Shown piece after piece: positions 52,325-60,886 of a DNA stretch of 64,000 nucleotides. A program made the position numbers and the translations under genes. The notes under the pieces are model-generated. The model did not search any database and was not told the origin of the DNA. It worked only from the letters and a program-made list of their open reading frames with translations. Where the stretch lies: NCBI GenBank assembly GCA_963675185.2, contig CAXXOH010000003.1, forward strand, positions 558,001 to 622,000, given 5' to 3'. Source of the DNA: Ilyobacter_A sp963675185. GTDB taxonomy: Bacteria > Fusobacteriota > Fusobacteriia > Fusobacteriales > Fusobacteriaceae. Positions within the stretch are counted from its first letter, which is position 1. Every line of letters begins with the position of its first letter.

Positions 52325-52942
52325 ATGAAACTTTTCAAATTTTCATTTTTCATAACACTTTTATTTTTTAATTTTGCATGCACAAACAGCAAGCTGCCAG
52401 GAATAAAATCCAAGCCTGAAAAACAGTTCAAAACCATAGTTGAAATCTCAGTTGACCCGGAAAAAGAGATGTACAGCATAGGAGAGAGTAAAATAGGTGA
52501 AAGCGGCATCAAGGTTGCCAGGATGAAGTCTACTGAAACTGCCAACAAAGCTTTAAAAGAAAAGGTACAAAAAGAGTCTTATGAAATATTGGAAGGATTC
52601 TTTAAAAGAGCGGCTATATACGAAGGTAGATTCAATAAAAAAATAATGAATAACTTGAGCGAATATGTGTCTGCAAAGGTAATGAAAAACGCAAAAACTA
52701 AAAAAGAGTGGGAGTATGATACCGGGGACATTTTTGTTTTGGTAAGCGTGGAGAAATACGATATGATAAAAGAGACGAAAGCAATTTTCATCGAACATAT
52801 AAATAAGGTCTTGGATGACTTAAAAAAGGTAAAAGAGGAATCCTCACTTTATGAAGAGGGGGAAAAAGGTTCTTCTTCCGGATGGTTAGACGATGAAAGT
52901 TCAGGCGGGGTAGAAGATAAAGAATCAAACTTTGATCTATAA
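52325..52942 (+). CDS. LPP20-like outer-membrane lipoprotein
   Basis: 205 residues. The signal peptide MKLFKFSFFITLLFFNFAC ends in a loose lipobox (NFAC), so Cys19 is the likely lipidation site. Next comes a domain resembling the LPP20 family: SVDPEKEMYSIGESKIG, then AFKEALNKA-like helical sequence TETANKALKEKVQKESYEIL and DTGDIFVLVSVEKYDM. The C-terminal 30 residues are acidic and rich in S, G and E (SSSGWLDDESSGG). ATG at 52325 follows AAGGGAG; the frame opens at 52283. Family assignment is from pattern only. Confidence 0.72.
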   Translation: MKLFKFSFFITLLFFNFACTNSKLPGIKSKPEKQFKTIVEISVDPEKEMYSIGESKIGESGIKVARMKSTETANKALKEKVQKESYEILEGFFKRAAIYEGRFNKKIMNNLSEYVSAKVMKNAKTKKEWEYDTGDIFVLVSVEKYDMIKETKAIFIEHINKVLDDLKKVKEESSLYEEGEKGSSSGWLDDESSGGVEDKESNFDL

Positions 52943-52945
52943 AAT

Positions 52946-52970
52946 AAAGCCACTCATTTAGAGTGGCTTT
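52946..52970. terminator. Terminator between the lipoprotein gene and rodA
   Basis: A 10-bp stem AAAGCCACTC with its complement and a 5-base loop is followed by TTTTTCTTT on the plus strand. It lies between convergent genes and may serve both. Confidence 0.9.
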
Positions 52971-53005
52971 TTCTTTATTTAGTCATAGAAGTTGACAGCA
53001 GGTTC

Positions 53006-54109
53006 TCAACCGTATAGTTTTATACTCTGAACTATCCCAAGCATCATAAAAACAAATATAAATGAACTTCCTCCATAACTCATTAGTAAAAGTGGAAGTC
53101 CTGTTACAGGCATGATACCCATTATCATACCTAAATTTACAACTGTATGGAAAAAGATTATCCCGGATATCCCGTATGCCACAAGTTTTCCGTATTCACT
53201 GTCTGATTTTTGAGCCACTAGCAAAATGTTATAGATAAGTAATAAATATAGAAATATAAGTATAATCCCTCCTATAAAACCAGTTTCCTCAAGTAAAACT
53301 GAACCTATAAAGTCAGTATGAGCTTCAGGAAGAAACTTTAACTTATTTTGAGTGCCCTGCAAAATCCCCTTACCAAAAATTCCGCCCGAACCTATGGCTA
53401 TTTTAGATTGTATTACATTCCATCCACTTCCGAGCATATCAGCTTCTGGATTCAAAAATGTCTTTATCCGCTGTCTCTGATAGGTTTTTAGCAAGAAAAA
53501 ATAAGCAAACGGTATAAATGCTAAGCCACTGCCTATAAGTAAGAAAAAAGATTTAATATCTATTCCATAAATAAAAATCAGGAGACAGTATAAAAAAACA
53601 AGTACTAGTGAAGTCCCCAAGTCAGGTTGTTTTGCAATCAATAAAAATATCGGTATAAAGTGTAAACTTGTAAAAAATATGGTTTTAATACCGACGAACT
53701 TTTCCCTATATTTCACCACAAGTAGAGCTGAAAATGTCAAAACTATAAAAAGTTTTGAAAATTCTGAAGGCTGTATACTAATTGGTCCTAACTTTATCCA
53801 CCTTTTAGCACCAAGTATGGTGCTACCAAAAGCGTATACAGAAAGTAGCATAAGAACATTAAAAATATACACAATTTTGGAATACTTTAAGTATAGCCTA
53901 TAGTCTATAAGTGAAAAAATGAAGAATACGACTATTCCTAAAATTATCCATACAATCTCTTTTATGAAAAAAGAGTTGCTTCTTGTATATGTAGCACTGT
54001 ATACTGTTATCAAACTTATTAAAGAAAGCAGCATTGCGTTTAACACCAAAGGATAGCTGACCTTTCTCAATTTTTTTACCAACATTTTTACATTCCTATT
54101 ACTTTTCAT
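53006..54109 (-). CDS. rodA: Peptidoglycan glycosyltransferase RodA
   Basis: SEDS polymerase of the elongation machinery. 367 residues with about ten helices; motifs AKRWIKLGPISIQPSEFSKLFIVL, KQPDLGTSLVLVF, GKGILQGTQNKLKFLPEAHTDFIGSVLLEETGFIGG and GIMPVTGLPLLLMSYGGSSF. The pattern IQPSEFSK and lack of FtsW-type features favour RodA. It follows minE by 7 bases and appears to be last in a min-rod cluster; mreBCD is not in the window. Confidence 0.93.
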   Translation of the reverse strand: MKSNRNVKMLVKKLRKVSYPLVLNAMLLSLISLITVYSATYTRSNSFFIKEIVWIILGIVVFFIFSLIDYRLYLKYSKIVYIFNVLMLLSVYAFGSTILGAKRWIKLGPISIQPSEFSKLFIVLTFSALLVVKYREKFVGIKTIFFTSLHFIPIFLLIAKQPDLGTSLVLVFLYCLLIFIYGIDIKSFFLLIGSGLAFIPFAYFFLLKTYQRQRIKTFLNPEADMLGSGWNVIQSKIAIGSGGIFGKGILQGTQNKLKFLPEAHTDFIGSVLLEETGFIGGIILIFLYLLLIYNILLVAQKSDSEYGKLVAYGISGIIFFHTVVNLGMIMGIMPVTGLPLLLMSYGGSSFIFVFMMLGIVQSIKLYG

Positions 54110-54116
54110 CTAAAAA

Positions 54117-54383
54117 TTACCCGCCATATTTTATTTTTTTCACAGGAACAGATATCTCTAATCCAATGCTCCTTCTCTCTTCTTTTGCTAAACTGCACTC
54201 AAGCCCCTGTCTCTCTATCTCAAGGTATTTTTCAACTACCTTTATTATATCCTGCTTTAATAACTCTAAGACCTCAGAACTCAGATGGGCTCTATCCTGA
54301 GCTATTATGACCTTTAGTCTATTTTTTGCAACATTTGCGCTCTTACTTTCACCTGATAATTTCTGAAACAATTCTTTTAACAT
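54117..54383 (-). CDS. minE: Cell division topological specificity factor MinE
   Basis: 88 residues. An N-terminal amphipathic segment MLKELFQKLSG is followed by SANVAKNRLKVIIAQDRAHLSSEVLELLKQDIIKVVEKY (the MinD-binding helix/strand region) and the C-terminal dimer domain. MinE stimulates MinD ATPase and drives pole-to-pole oscillation. It lies 16 bases downstream of minD. Confidence 0.95.
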   Translation of the reverse strand: MLKELFQKLSGESKSANVAKNRLKVIIAQDRAHLSSEVLELLKQDIIKVVEKYLEIERQGLECSLAKEERRSIGLEISVPVKKIKYGG

Positions 54384-54399
54384 AACAGACCACCTTCAC

Positions 54400-55191
54400 C
54401 TATTTTTTAAACAATTGTTTAAATTTGTCAAAAACACCCTTAGACCTCAACGACATGATAGGTATATCCTCTCCTGCAATCCTTCCGCTTATATTTTGAT
54501 AAGCTTTTCCAGCTAATGCAGCCGTGTCTTTAACTATAGCTTCCCCTCTATTCGTAGAAATTATTACAGCTTCGTCATCGGGAACAATTCCTAAAAGTTC
54601 TATCTCAAGTGATTCTATGATATCATTTATATCCACCATCTCACCCTTCCTAACCATATCAGGCCTTATTCTGTTTATGATAAGTTTAGGAAGCTTTTTT
54701 TCATATGAATCCAATATACCTATTATTCTATCAGCATCCCTTATAGCTGAAAGCTCAGGATTTGTAACAATTAAGACTTCGTCAGCACCAGCAACAGAGT
54801 TTTTAAACCCTTGCTCAATCCCAGCAGGAGAATCTATAAAAATAAAATCGAACTCCTCTCTGAGCTTATCCGTCAATTTTACCATGTCTTTTGGACTTAT
54901 TGCATCTTTATCTTTTGTCTGAGATGCTGCTAAAAGCTGAAGATTGTCTTTTAGTTTCTTATCCTTTATCATGGCCTGCCTTACAGTTGCCCTACCCTCT
55001 ACTACATCTACAAGATCGTAAACTATTCTGTTTTCTAGCCCCATAACTATATCCAGGTTTCTAAGGCCTATGTCGGCATCTATGACAGCCACCCTATAAC
55101 CTTTTAACGCAAGTCCTGTACTTATATTTGCAGTAGTAGTAGTTTTTCCGACTCCACCTTTTCCGGAAGTCACTACATAAACAATACCCAT
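54400..55191 (-). CDS. minD: Septum site-determining ATPase MinD
   Basis: 263 residues. It has the deviant Walker A TSGKGGVGKTTTTANI, VIDADIGLRNLDIVMGLEN, FIFIDSPAGIEQGF and a C-terminal amphipathic membrane helix FDKFKQLFKK. It recruits MinC to block polar division. Upstream on the same strand lies an M16 peptidase gene and not minC, so minC must be elsewhere or missing. Confidence 0.96.
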   Translation of the reverse strand: MGIVYVVTSGKGGVGKTTTTANISTGLALKGYRVAVIDADIGLRNLDIVMGLENRIVYDLVDVVEGRATVRQAMIKDKKLKDNLQLLAASQTKDKDAISPKDMVKLTDKLREEFDFIFIDSPAGIEQGFKNSVAGADEVLIVTNPELSAIRDADRIIGILDSYEKKLPKLIINRIRPDMVRKGEMVDINDIIESLEIELLGIVPDDEAVIISTNRGEAIVKDTAALAGKAYQNISGRIAGEDIPIMSLRSKGVFDKFKQLFKK

Positions 55192-55235
55192 GAACTTACC
55201 TCCCCTTTATTCTGTATTTGTTTTATATGAAAATT

Positions 55236-56468
55236 TTACTTATCTTCTACATCCCCAAGAACTGTGACAGAATAATATCTGTCATCAAATATATCTTTTG
55301 CAACCCTCTTTATGTCCGACATTTTTATATCTTCTATCTTTTTCATTATTTCCTCTATTGGTTTTATTCTTTTAAACATGAGGTAGGAGTTGGCCATACG
55401 TGACATTCTTGCCTTGCTAGTTTCAAGACCAAGTATCAGCATGCTTAATAACTGATTTTTTGCCTTAGACAGCTCTTCTGACGTTATCCCATTTCCTTTT
55501 ATATCATCGAACTCCTGTCTTATGAGCCCTACCACAGTTTCGTAGGATTCCTTGGTTGTCCCAGCGTAAACTGTAAAAAGTCCACCTTCCTCGTATGAAG
55601 AAAGATAGGTGTATACAGAATAAGCCAGCCCCCTATCTTCCCTTATCTTTTGGAAAAGCCTAGAACTCATGTTGCCGCCTAAAATATTGGATATTATGGA
55701 CAGCTCATACCTATCATCACTTAAAAACGACGCTCCTTTTGTATTAACGCAAAGGTGCACCTGGTTTGTTTCCTTGCTAAATTTTTTATTACCACTGTTT
55801 ATCTCAAATGTAGGATCATAAGGCCTCGCCTTTAGTTGCCTGTTTAAGCCCCCGAACTTTTCATTTAGCAAATTAATTATCCTGGCATTGTCGATTTTTC
55901 CGGCTATGGATATCACAATGTTGTCTGTTGTGTACCTTGACTTGAAATACTCAAGCAACATATCCCTTGTTATGCCGGTTACCGTCTCTATAGTCCCTAG
56001 TACAGATCTTGAGTGGTTTCCACTTATTGCAAATTCAGAGTTCAAGTCGTGCAGCTGTTCTTCGGGTACATCCTCGTACATCCTTATCTCTTCTATTATC
56101 ACCTTTTTCTCTTTTTCCAGGTTCTCCTCGGTGAAGGTAGAATTCAAAAACATATCCGAAAATATATCTATCCCAACATCTATGTGCTTGTGCAGCAGGC
56201 TAACATAATAGGCCGTTATCTCCTTGCTTGTGTACGCATTTATATGCCCGCCTATATTGTCTATAGTTTCTGAGATCTCTTTTGCACTCCTATTCTCAGT
56301 GCCTTTAAACATCATGTGCTCTAACAAATGTGAAATTCCCTCTTCCCCTGGTAACTCATTTTTAGAACCGGTTTTTACGTAGACACCTATGGTGACGGAA
56401 TCCAAATTTTCTATATCTTCTATTAAAACGGGGATCCCATTTTTTAGTTCTCGCTGAACTGCATACAT
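55236..56468 (-). CDS. M16 family zinc peptidase
   Basis: 410 residues. The inverted zinc motif is GISHLLEHMMFKGT (HxxEH), with the second Glu in the following helix (IIEEIRMYEDVPEEQLHD). The second half has the R/Y pair typical of M16 (NMSSRLFQKIREDRGLAYSVYTYLSSYEEGG). This is the bacterial processing-peptidase-like (YmxG/PqqL) single-domain type, normally working as a homodimer on peptides. It sits between lptG and minD. Confidence 0.92.
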   Translation of the reverse strand: MYAVQRELKNGIPVLIEDIENLDSVTIGVYVKTGSKNELPGEEGISHLLEHMMFKGTENRSAKEISETIDNIGGHINAYTSKEITAYYVSLLHKHIDVGIDIFSDMFLNSTFTEENLEKEKKVIIEEIRMYEDVPEEQLHDLNSEFAISGNHSRSVLGTIETVTGITRDMLLEYFKSRYTTDNIVISIAGKIDNARIINLLNEKFGGLNRQLKARPYDPTFEINSGNKKFSKETNQVHLCVNTKGASFLSDDRYELSIISNILGGNMSSRLFQKIREDRGLAYSVYTYLSSYEEGGLFTVYAGTTKESYETVVGLIRQEFDDIKGNGITSEELSKAKNQLLSMLILGLETSKARMSRMANSYLMFKRIKPIEEIMKKIEDIKMSDIKRVAKDIFDDRYYSVTVLGDVEDK

Positions 56469-56493
56469 TGATCATCTCTCCCAACTATGTTTT

Positions 56494-57558
56494 TTAATAT
56501 TCTGCCCTCTTCATACTCATAATCCCAAAACAAAAAAATATTATGTTTGGCACCCAAGCGCCTATTATTGGGGGAATCATTCCACCTTGACTCATAGCTT
56601 CCAAGCTAGCCTGAACTACGTAATATGAGTAGCCTAAAACTAAACTTAGGGTTATACTTATGGCAGATCCACCCCTTACATATCTGCTCCCCAAAGACAA
56701 GCCTAGAAAACTCACTACAAAACAGGCGAAAGGATATGATAACTTCTTGTAAAGTGCTGTTAATATCTCCATGGAGTTCCCGCCTACAGAACCCACAAAA
56801 TTAGCTGCTTGTCGCATCTCTTTTATGCGTAGTTCTTCAGCCCTGACTTCGTCCACCAAAAAATCTTCCACCTTTTCCTGTAGATAGGGTGCCTTATAGG
56901 TGGAAAATTCCTGCTCTTGTCCCTCTTTTATCTTGTTTACTACTCCGTCATAAAATTCCCAGCCAGTTTCTACATAGCTGGCATTTTTTGCAGTTATTAC
57001 CTCTATGATCTGACTCATATCTTCAGAAAGCTTCACAACCTCTACATTTACCATGGACTCTTTCTGGCCGTTCACCTCTTCTGCATAGTATATATAAGGT
57101 CCCTGCCCTTTGAAAAATAAATTTTTCTTACTTTTGGATGTTTTCTCTATTTCTCCACTTTTAAGTGTCCTGGCTCTCTTTTTAGCGACCGGGACCACAT
57201 TGTCGTTGAACCAGTAAGTAAAAAGAGCCAATACAAAAGATAGGATTATAGGGCCTCTTACTATCCTTGAAAAACTAACTCCAGATGTTTTTAGAGCTAT
57301 GACTTCGAGACTCTTAGCCATTTTACTGATTGTTATAAGCGAACCCAATAATACCGCAAGAGGCATCATATCAACTATGGCGGCGGCAAGGTCGGTCAAA
57401 AGATACAAAAAAGCATCCGAAAGGGTCATTCTTCCTGTAGTTATGTACTTTATAATTTTAAATAACCTGGCTACAACATATATGTTTAAAAACCCAAACA
57501 AGCTTAAAAACACAGCTTTAAGGTAATTTTTTACTATATATCTATCTATTTTTTTCAT
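56494..57558 (-). CDS. lptG: LPS export permease, LptG-like
   Basis: 354 residues. It has an N-terminal helix, helices 2-3 with MMPLAVLLGSLITISKMAKSLEVIALKTSGVSFSRI, a periplasmic beta-jellyroll domain in the middle, and three C-terminal helices. With LptF and the LptB ATPase it extracts LPS from the inner membrane. The P-LAVLLGSL and LKTSGVS pattern favours LptG over LptF, but the two are hard to tell apart. It directly abuts the other permease gene, with no gap. Confidence 0.85.
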   Translation of the reverse strand: MKKIDRYIVKNYLKAVFLSLFGFLNIYVVARLFKIIKYITTGRMTLSDAFLYLLTDLAAAIVDMMPLAVLLGSLITISKMAKSLEVIALKTSGVSFSRIVRGPIILSFVLALFTYWFNDNVVPVAKKRARTLKSGEIEKTSKSKKNLFFKGQGPYIYYAEEVNGQKESMVNVEVVKLSEDMSQIIEVITAKNASYVETGWEFYDGVVNKIKEGQEQEFSTYKAPYLQEKVEDFLVDEVRAEELRIKEMRQAANFVGSVGGNSMEILTALYKKLSYPFACFVVSFLGLSLGSRYVRGGSAISITLSLVLGYSYYVVQASLEAMSQGGMIPPIIGAWVPNIIFFCFGIMSMKRAEY

Positions 57559-58638
57559 TTACCTACTCCTCGATTTCCTTAAGTACATAATGTAGGTAAG
57601 CACTGCCAATACCACATTGGGAAACCATATCCCTAAAGCAGGTGGGATTTTCCCTTTTGAAGACATAACCATACCAATATTTATAAATGCGACGTAAAAA
57701 AAGATCACTCCTATACTTATCCCGAAGCTCACTCCTTTTCCAGTCCTGTGATGACCTACAGAAAGTAGAACCCCCAGTATACCTAAAAGTACTGTTGAAA
57801 GTGGAACTGCGATCTTTTTATGGAGTTCCACCCTGTAAGCCAGCCATTCTTCGCCGCTTTTACCGGCACTCTCTTTCAGTATCTCTCTAACCGACAAGGC
57901 TTCCACGTCGTCTACCTTTGCTTTAATTTTATCTAAAAATGATGCTAGTGGTATAGTCTGCTTTCTAAAGCTTCCACTTACATCTGTTTTCCCATTTTCA
58001 TCCATCTGATAGAACTCTACATCTTCCATTATCATTTTGGATTTTTCCCATTTAGTCTGTTTTGACAGTGCTACTGTTGGAAATTGACTGTTGTCATTGT
58101 CCCTAAACAACACTAAGTTTTTAGCGCTGTTTTCCTCACTTCCTACACTATCTATATAAACGCTATAATCTCCTATCCCCTTTACAAAGGTTTTTCCTTT
58201 TAACTGTATTGGAGGGCTTGTGTAGGCTATTTTCTTTGTTAACTGCCCCAGTCTATAAAAAGATCTCGGTATTATCTCTTCTTGCAAAAAAAATACAGAG
58301 ATTGTTAGTATAACAGCCACCATAAAACTAGGCTTTATCACTTTCTTTAAGCTCATCCCCATAGACACCATCGCGGTAAGTTCACTTGTACTGGTAAGTC
58401 CTCCATAAGTTATCATTACCCCTAGAAAAAATCCCATTGGAAGTGTCTGTGAAAGTATCGGTGGTAGGTAGTAGGATAACATCTGCAGTACAGATATTAC
58501 AGGCAGCTTGTTGACTATTATACTTTCCATCATCTGGATTAGGATATCTATAAGAAATATAAATGTAAAAAGGCTCACCCCGAAACATACCGGGAGCAGC
58601 ATCTCCTTTATTACATACCTGTCTATTGTTCTCATCAT
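57559..58638 (-). CDS. lptF: LPS export permease, LptF-like
   Basis: 359 residues with the same fold as the adjacent LptG-like protein: helices at residues about 12-35, 60-85 and 100-125, a periplasmic domain, then three C-terminal helices. LPMGFFLGVMITYGGLTSTSELTAMVSMGMSLKK matches the LptF pattern (SELTAM...G.S). Two adjacent ATG codons follow GGAGAA. The lptF-lptG pair is the usual arrangement and shows that the cell has an outer membrane with LPS. Confidence 0.85.
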   Translation of the reverse strand: MMRTIDRYVIKEMLLPVCFGVSLFTFIFLIDILIQMMESIIVNKLPVISVLQMLSYYLPPILSQTLPMGFFLGVMITYGGLTSTSELTAMVSMGMSLKKVIKPSFMVAVILTISVFFLQEEIIPRSFYRLGQLTKKIAYTSPPIQLKGKTFVKGIGDYSVYIDSVGSEENSAKNLVLFRDNDNSQFPTVALSKQTKWEKSKMIMEDVEFYQMDENGKTDVSGSFRKQTIPLASFLDKIKAKVDDVEALSVREILKESAGKSGEEWLAYRVELHKKIAVPLSTVLLGILGVLLSVGHHRTGKGVSFGISIGVIFFYVAFINIGMVMSSKGKIPPALGIWFPNVVLAVLTYIMYLRKSRSR

Positions 58639-58657
58639 TTCTCCCTGTATAAGATTT

Positions 58658-59206
58658 TTAAATCTCGTCTAGATACTTTTTAATTCTCTCTTGGTATTTG
58701 GACTCTTCTAGCATTTTCTTTATCTCTTGAGGCAATACCCCTTCAAATTTTACTGAATATTCTAAAAAATACTTTCTTATGTAAGAGTCTTCGCTGAATC
58801 TCTCTATTTTTTTGCTGTGCTTGCTGAAAAAAAGTATAGATATAAGCATTATAAGTGATATTATTAGTCCTTTAAATAGGCCTATAGCTCCTCCTACCAA
58901 CTTATCTATAAAGCCCAAAATGCCTCCTTGACTCATTTTTTTTAAAAAATAAGTCAAAATAACTATTGCTAGGTATAGAAGACAGAAAACTATAAAGTAT
59001 GAAAGAGCATAGTTGAATCTGTCTTCCTTATCCACTGTTATTGAGAAGACCTTAAAAAATTTTGGGGTCAAATTTTTTGTAGCCAACACGGCTACAACTA
59101 CCCCTACAAATGAAAAAATTTCAAGTAGAAATCCTTTTCTGTAACCAAAAAACATAGTTATTGCTATGATTAGTATCAAAAAAATATCCAAATACATTTT
59201 TACCAC
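58658..59206 (-). CDS. CvpA family membrane protein
   Basis: 182 residues with four helices: YLDIFLILIIAITMFFGYRKGFLLEIFSFVGVVVAVLA, then FIVFCLLYLAIVILTYFL and GFIDKLVGGAIGLFKGLIISLIMLISILF, which is the CvpA pattern (GxxxGLxxG). The family was named after colicin V production and is linked with envelope stress and rod growth; mechanism unknown. It lies between rlmI and lptF. Confidence 0.86.
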   Translation of the reverse strand: MVKMYLDIFLILIIAITMFFGYRKGFLLEIFSFVGVVVAVLATKNLTPKFFKVFSITVDKEDRFNYALSYFIVFCLLYLAIVILTYFLKKMSQGGILGFIDKLVGGAIGLFKGLIISLIMLISILFFSKHSKKIERFSEDSYIRKYFLEYSVKFEGVLPQEIKKMLEESKYQERIKKYLDEI

Positions 59207-59218
59207 CCATTTTTTATT

Positions 59219-60394
59219 TTAGATTACCCTTACCCATAAAGCTTTTAAGTATAGTGTTTCAGGGATATGCAATACCCAAGGGTGATCCGAAGGCTGATAG
59301 TTTATTCCTATGACCTCTAAAAGTTTTCCATTTTTAGAAGCTGCCATTCTAGTCACCTCTAGGAGGTCTTGAAGTGAAATATGATAGGCGCATGTTATTA
59401 CACCTAGTATACCACCTTCATCCAACATTTTAAAACTATCATTGCAAAGTTTATAGAAAAAATCTCTGCCTCTTCTTATATCTGCTTTTTTCTTAATTAG
59501 TGATGGCGGATCTAAAGTTATCACATCATACTTTTCTCCACGTTTAGCCATTACCTCAAGCAGCGTGAATGCATCCCCTTCATTTGTATCAAATTTCCCA
59601 TCGAATCCATTTAACTTATAGTTTTCATGGCAAAGCTTAATGGCATACGGTTCTTTGTCTATAGCAACTACCTTTTGGCACCCTTCTTTTAAAGCTGCTA
59701 TAGAAAATCCACCACTGGAAGAAAACACATCTAAAAACCTTGTGTTTGTGTCGAGGTATTTTCTAATAAATTTTCTACTTTCCCTCTGGTCTAGAAAAAA
59801 ACCTGTCTTTTGGCCTTCGGCTATGTTTACTATATATTTTAGCCCGTTGTCTTCCATTATGATCTCTTCCGGTATCTCTCCGTATATCACACCGGTTTTT
59901 TGCTCTACTCCTTCAATCGCCCTGTTTTCAACATCAGACCTTTCGTAGATACCCTTAGGCTTTATAAGTTTTTTTAAGGCATTTATTACTTCTTTTCTAA
60001 ATACTTCTATACCGGAATTTCTAAATTGAACTGACAAATATTTATCAAATTTATCAACTATAAGGCCAGGTAGTCCATCCGCTTCTGAAAAAAATACCCT
60101 AACTGAGTTGGTTTCAGCATTAAGATGCGTTCTTTTTTCATATGCCCTTTTTATTTTATCCATTATAAAATTTTTGTCGATAGGCTCATCCTTGGTCGTC
60201 AGTACCCTTATATAGGACGATGTGTTTTCAGTTACATAACCTCTCCCTACAAACCCCATCTCGCTATCACAAACGTCCACTATGTCTCCGTTACTTATGC
60301 TGCCTATTACCTCTTTTATCTCATCCTTAAACACATTAGGATAAAAATTTCTTATTTTACTATCTTTTCCCCTATTTAAAATTACTCTTGTCAT
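59219..60394 (-). CDS. rlmI: 23S rRNA m5C methyltransferase, RlmI family
   Basis: 391 residues. An N-terminal PUA domain (GDIVDVCDSEMGFVGRGYV) is followed by an EEHEE linker domain and a class I methyltransferase fold: FLDVFSSSGGFSIAALKEG for SAM binding, DPPSLIKKKADIRRG and the catalytic Cys in GVITCAYHISLQDL. It probably methylates C1962 of 23S rRNA. ATG at 60394 follows AGAAAGG; the frame opens at 60412. Confidence 0.88.
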   Translation of the reverse strand: MTRVILNRGKDSKIRNFYPNVFKDEIKEVIGSISNGDIVDVCDSEMGFVGRGYVTENTSSYIRVLTTKDEPIDKNFIMDKIKRAYEKRTHLNAETNSVRVFFSEADGLPGLIVDKFDKYLSVQFRNSGIEVFRKEVINALKKLIKPKGIYERSDVENRAIEGVEQKTGVIYGEIPEEIIMEDNGLKYIVNIAEGQKTGFFLDQRESRKFIRKYLDTNTRFLDVFSSSGGFSIAALKEGCQKVVAIDKEPYAIKLCHENYKLNGFDGKFDTNEGDAFTLLEVMAKRGEKYDVITLDPPSLIKKKADIRRGRDFFYKLCNDSFKMLDEGGILGVITCAYHISLQDLLEVTRMAASKNGKLLEVIGINYQPSDHPWVLHIPETLYLKALWVRVI

Positions 60395-60538
60395 ATCTTT
60401 CCTTTCTGGCATAATTTTTCAAAAAACAAAATATGGGAATTCCCATATAGATTTTAACATGAAACCATATTTTACCAAAATAATTTTGGCGAATTCCGCT
60501 AAATATACACAATTTTTACTTGATGAGCTTGTATTCTT

Positions 60539-60617
60539 AATGAATTACTGAATTTACTCACTCTTTTCTTCCTTTATTAATTAGGAAAAGTAAAAAATAT
60601 AAATTCAATAAATCATT
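60539..60617. repeat. 79-base mini copy of the inverted-repeat element
   Basis: Its ends AATGAATTACTGAATTTA (60539-60556) and the reverse complement of 60600-60617 match at 16 of 18 bases and are the same motif as the terminal repeats of the long copies. The interior differs and is itself partly self-complementary (CTTTTCTTCCT with AGGAAAAG), so the whole unit can fold into one long hairpin. It lies in the gap between rlmI and the small winged-helix gene. Confidence 0.65.
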
Positions 60618-60645
60618 AAAACTCACAAACTATTCCGTATTTTAA

Positions 60646-60673
60646 TATTCCCTTGCCTTTCGGCAAGGGAATA
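60646..60673. terminator. Strong hairpin after the winged-helix gene
   Basis: A perfect 12-bp stem TATTCCCTTGCC with its complement and a TTTC loop lies 5 bases after the stop of the gene at 60678. There is no T-run on the minus strand, so it may mark or protect an RNA end and not act as a standard terminator. Confidence 0.5.
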
Positions 60674-60677
60674 TATT

Positions 60678-60884
60678 CTACTTTAGTGAAAATTTTATAG
60701 ATTTACCAAATCTTTCAGAAAAAAGTTTTTCTTCTTTCATAAGCCAACCTATGGCAAGGAGCAAGTCTTCCTTTTTCAACCCCGTAGTTTTTTCAAGTGA
60801 TGAAAGCGTTTGAGTAGGTGTACTACTTAAACTTTCCCATATTTTCCCAGCATTTGCTCCAATTTCTTCACAAGTGTACCTCAT
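60678..60884 (-). CDS. Winged-helix protein (DUF2582 type)
   Basis: 68 residues, matching the small winged helix-turn-helix family PF10771: MRYTCEEIGANAGKIWESLS, then LEKTTGLKKEDLLLAIGWLMKEEKL. A DNA-binding role is suggested by the fold, but targets are not known. It starts 2 bases before secF ends, in the same direction, so it is probably the last gene of the secDF run. Confidence 0.82.
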   Translation of the reverse strand: MRYTCEEIGANAGKIWESLSSTPTQTLSSLEKTTGLKKEDLLLAIGWLMKEEKLFSERFGKSIKFSLK

Positions 60885-60886
60885 TA

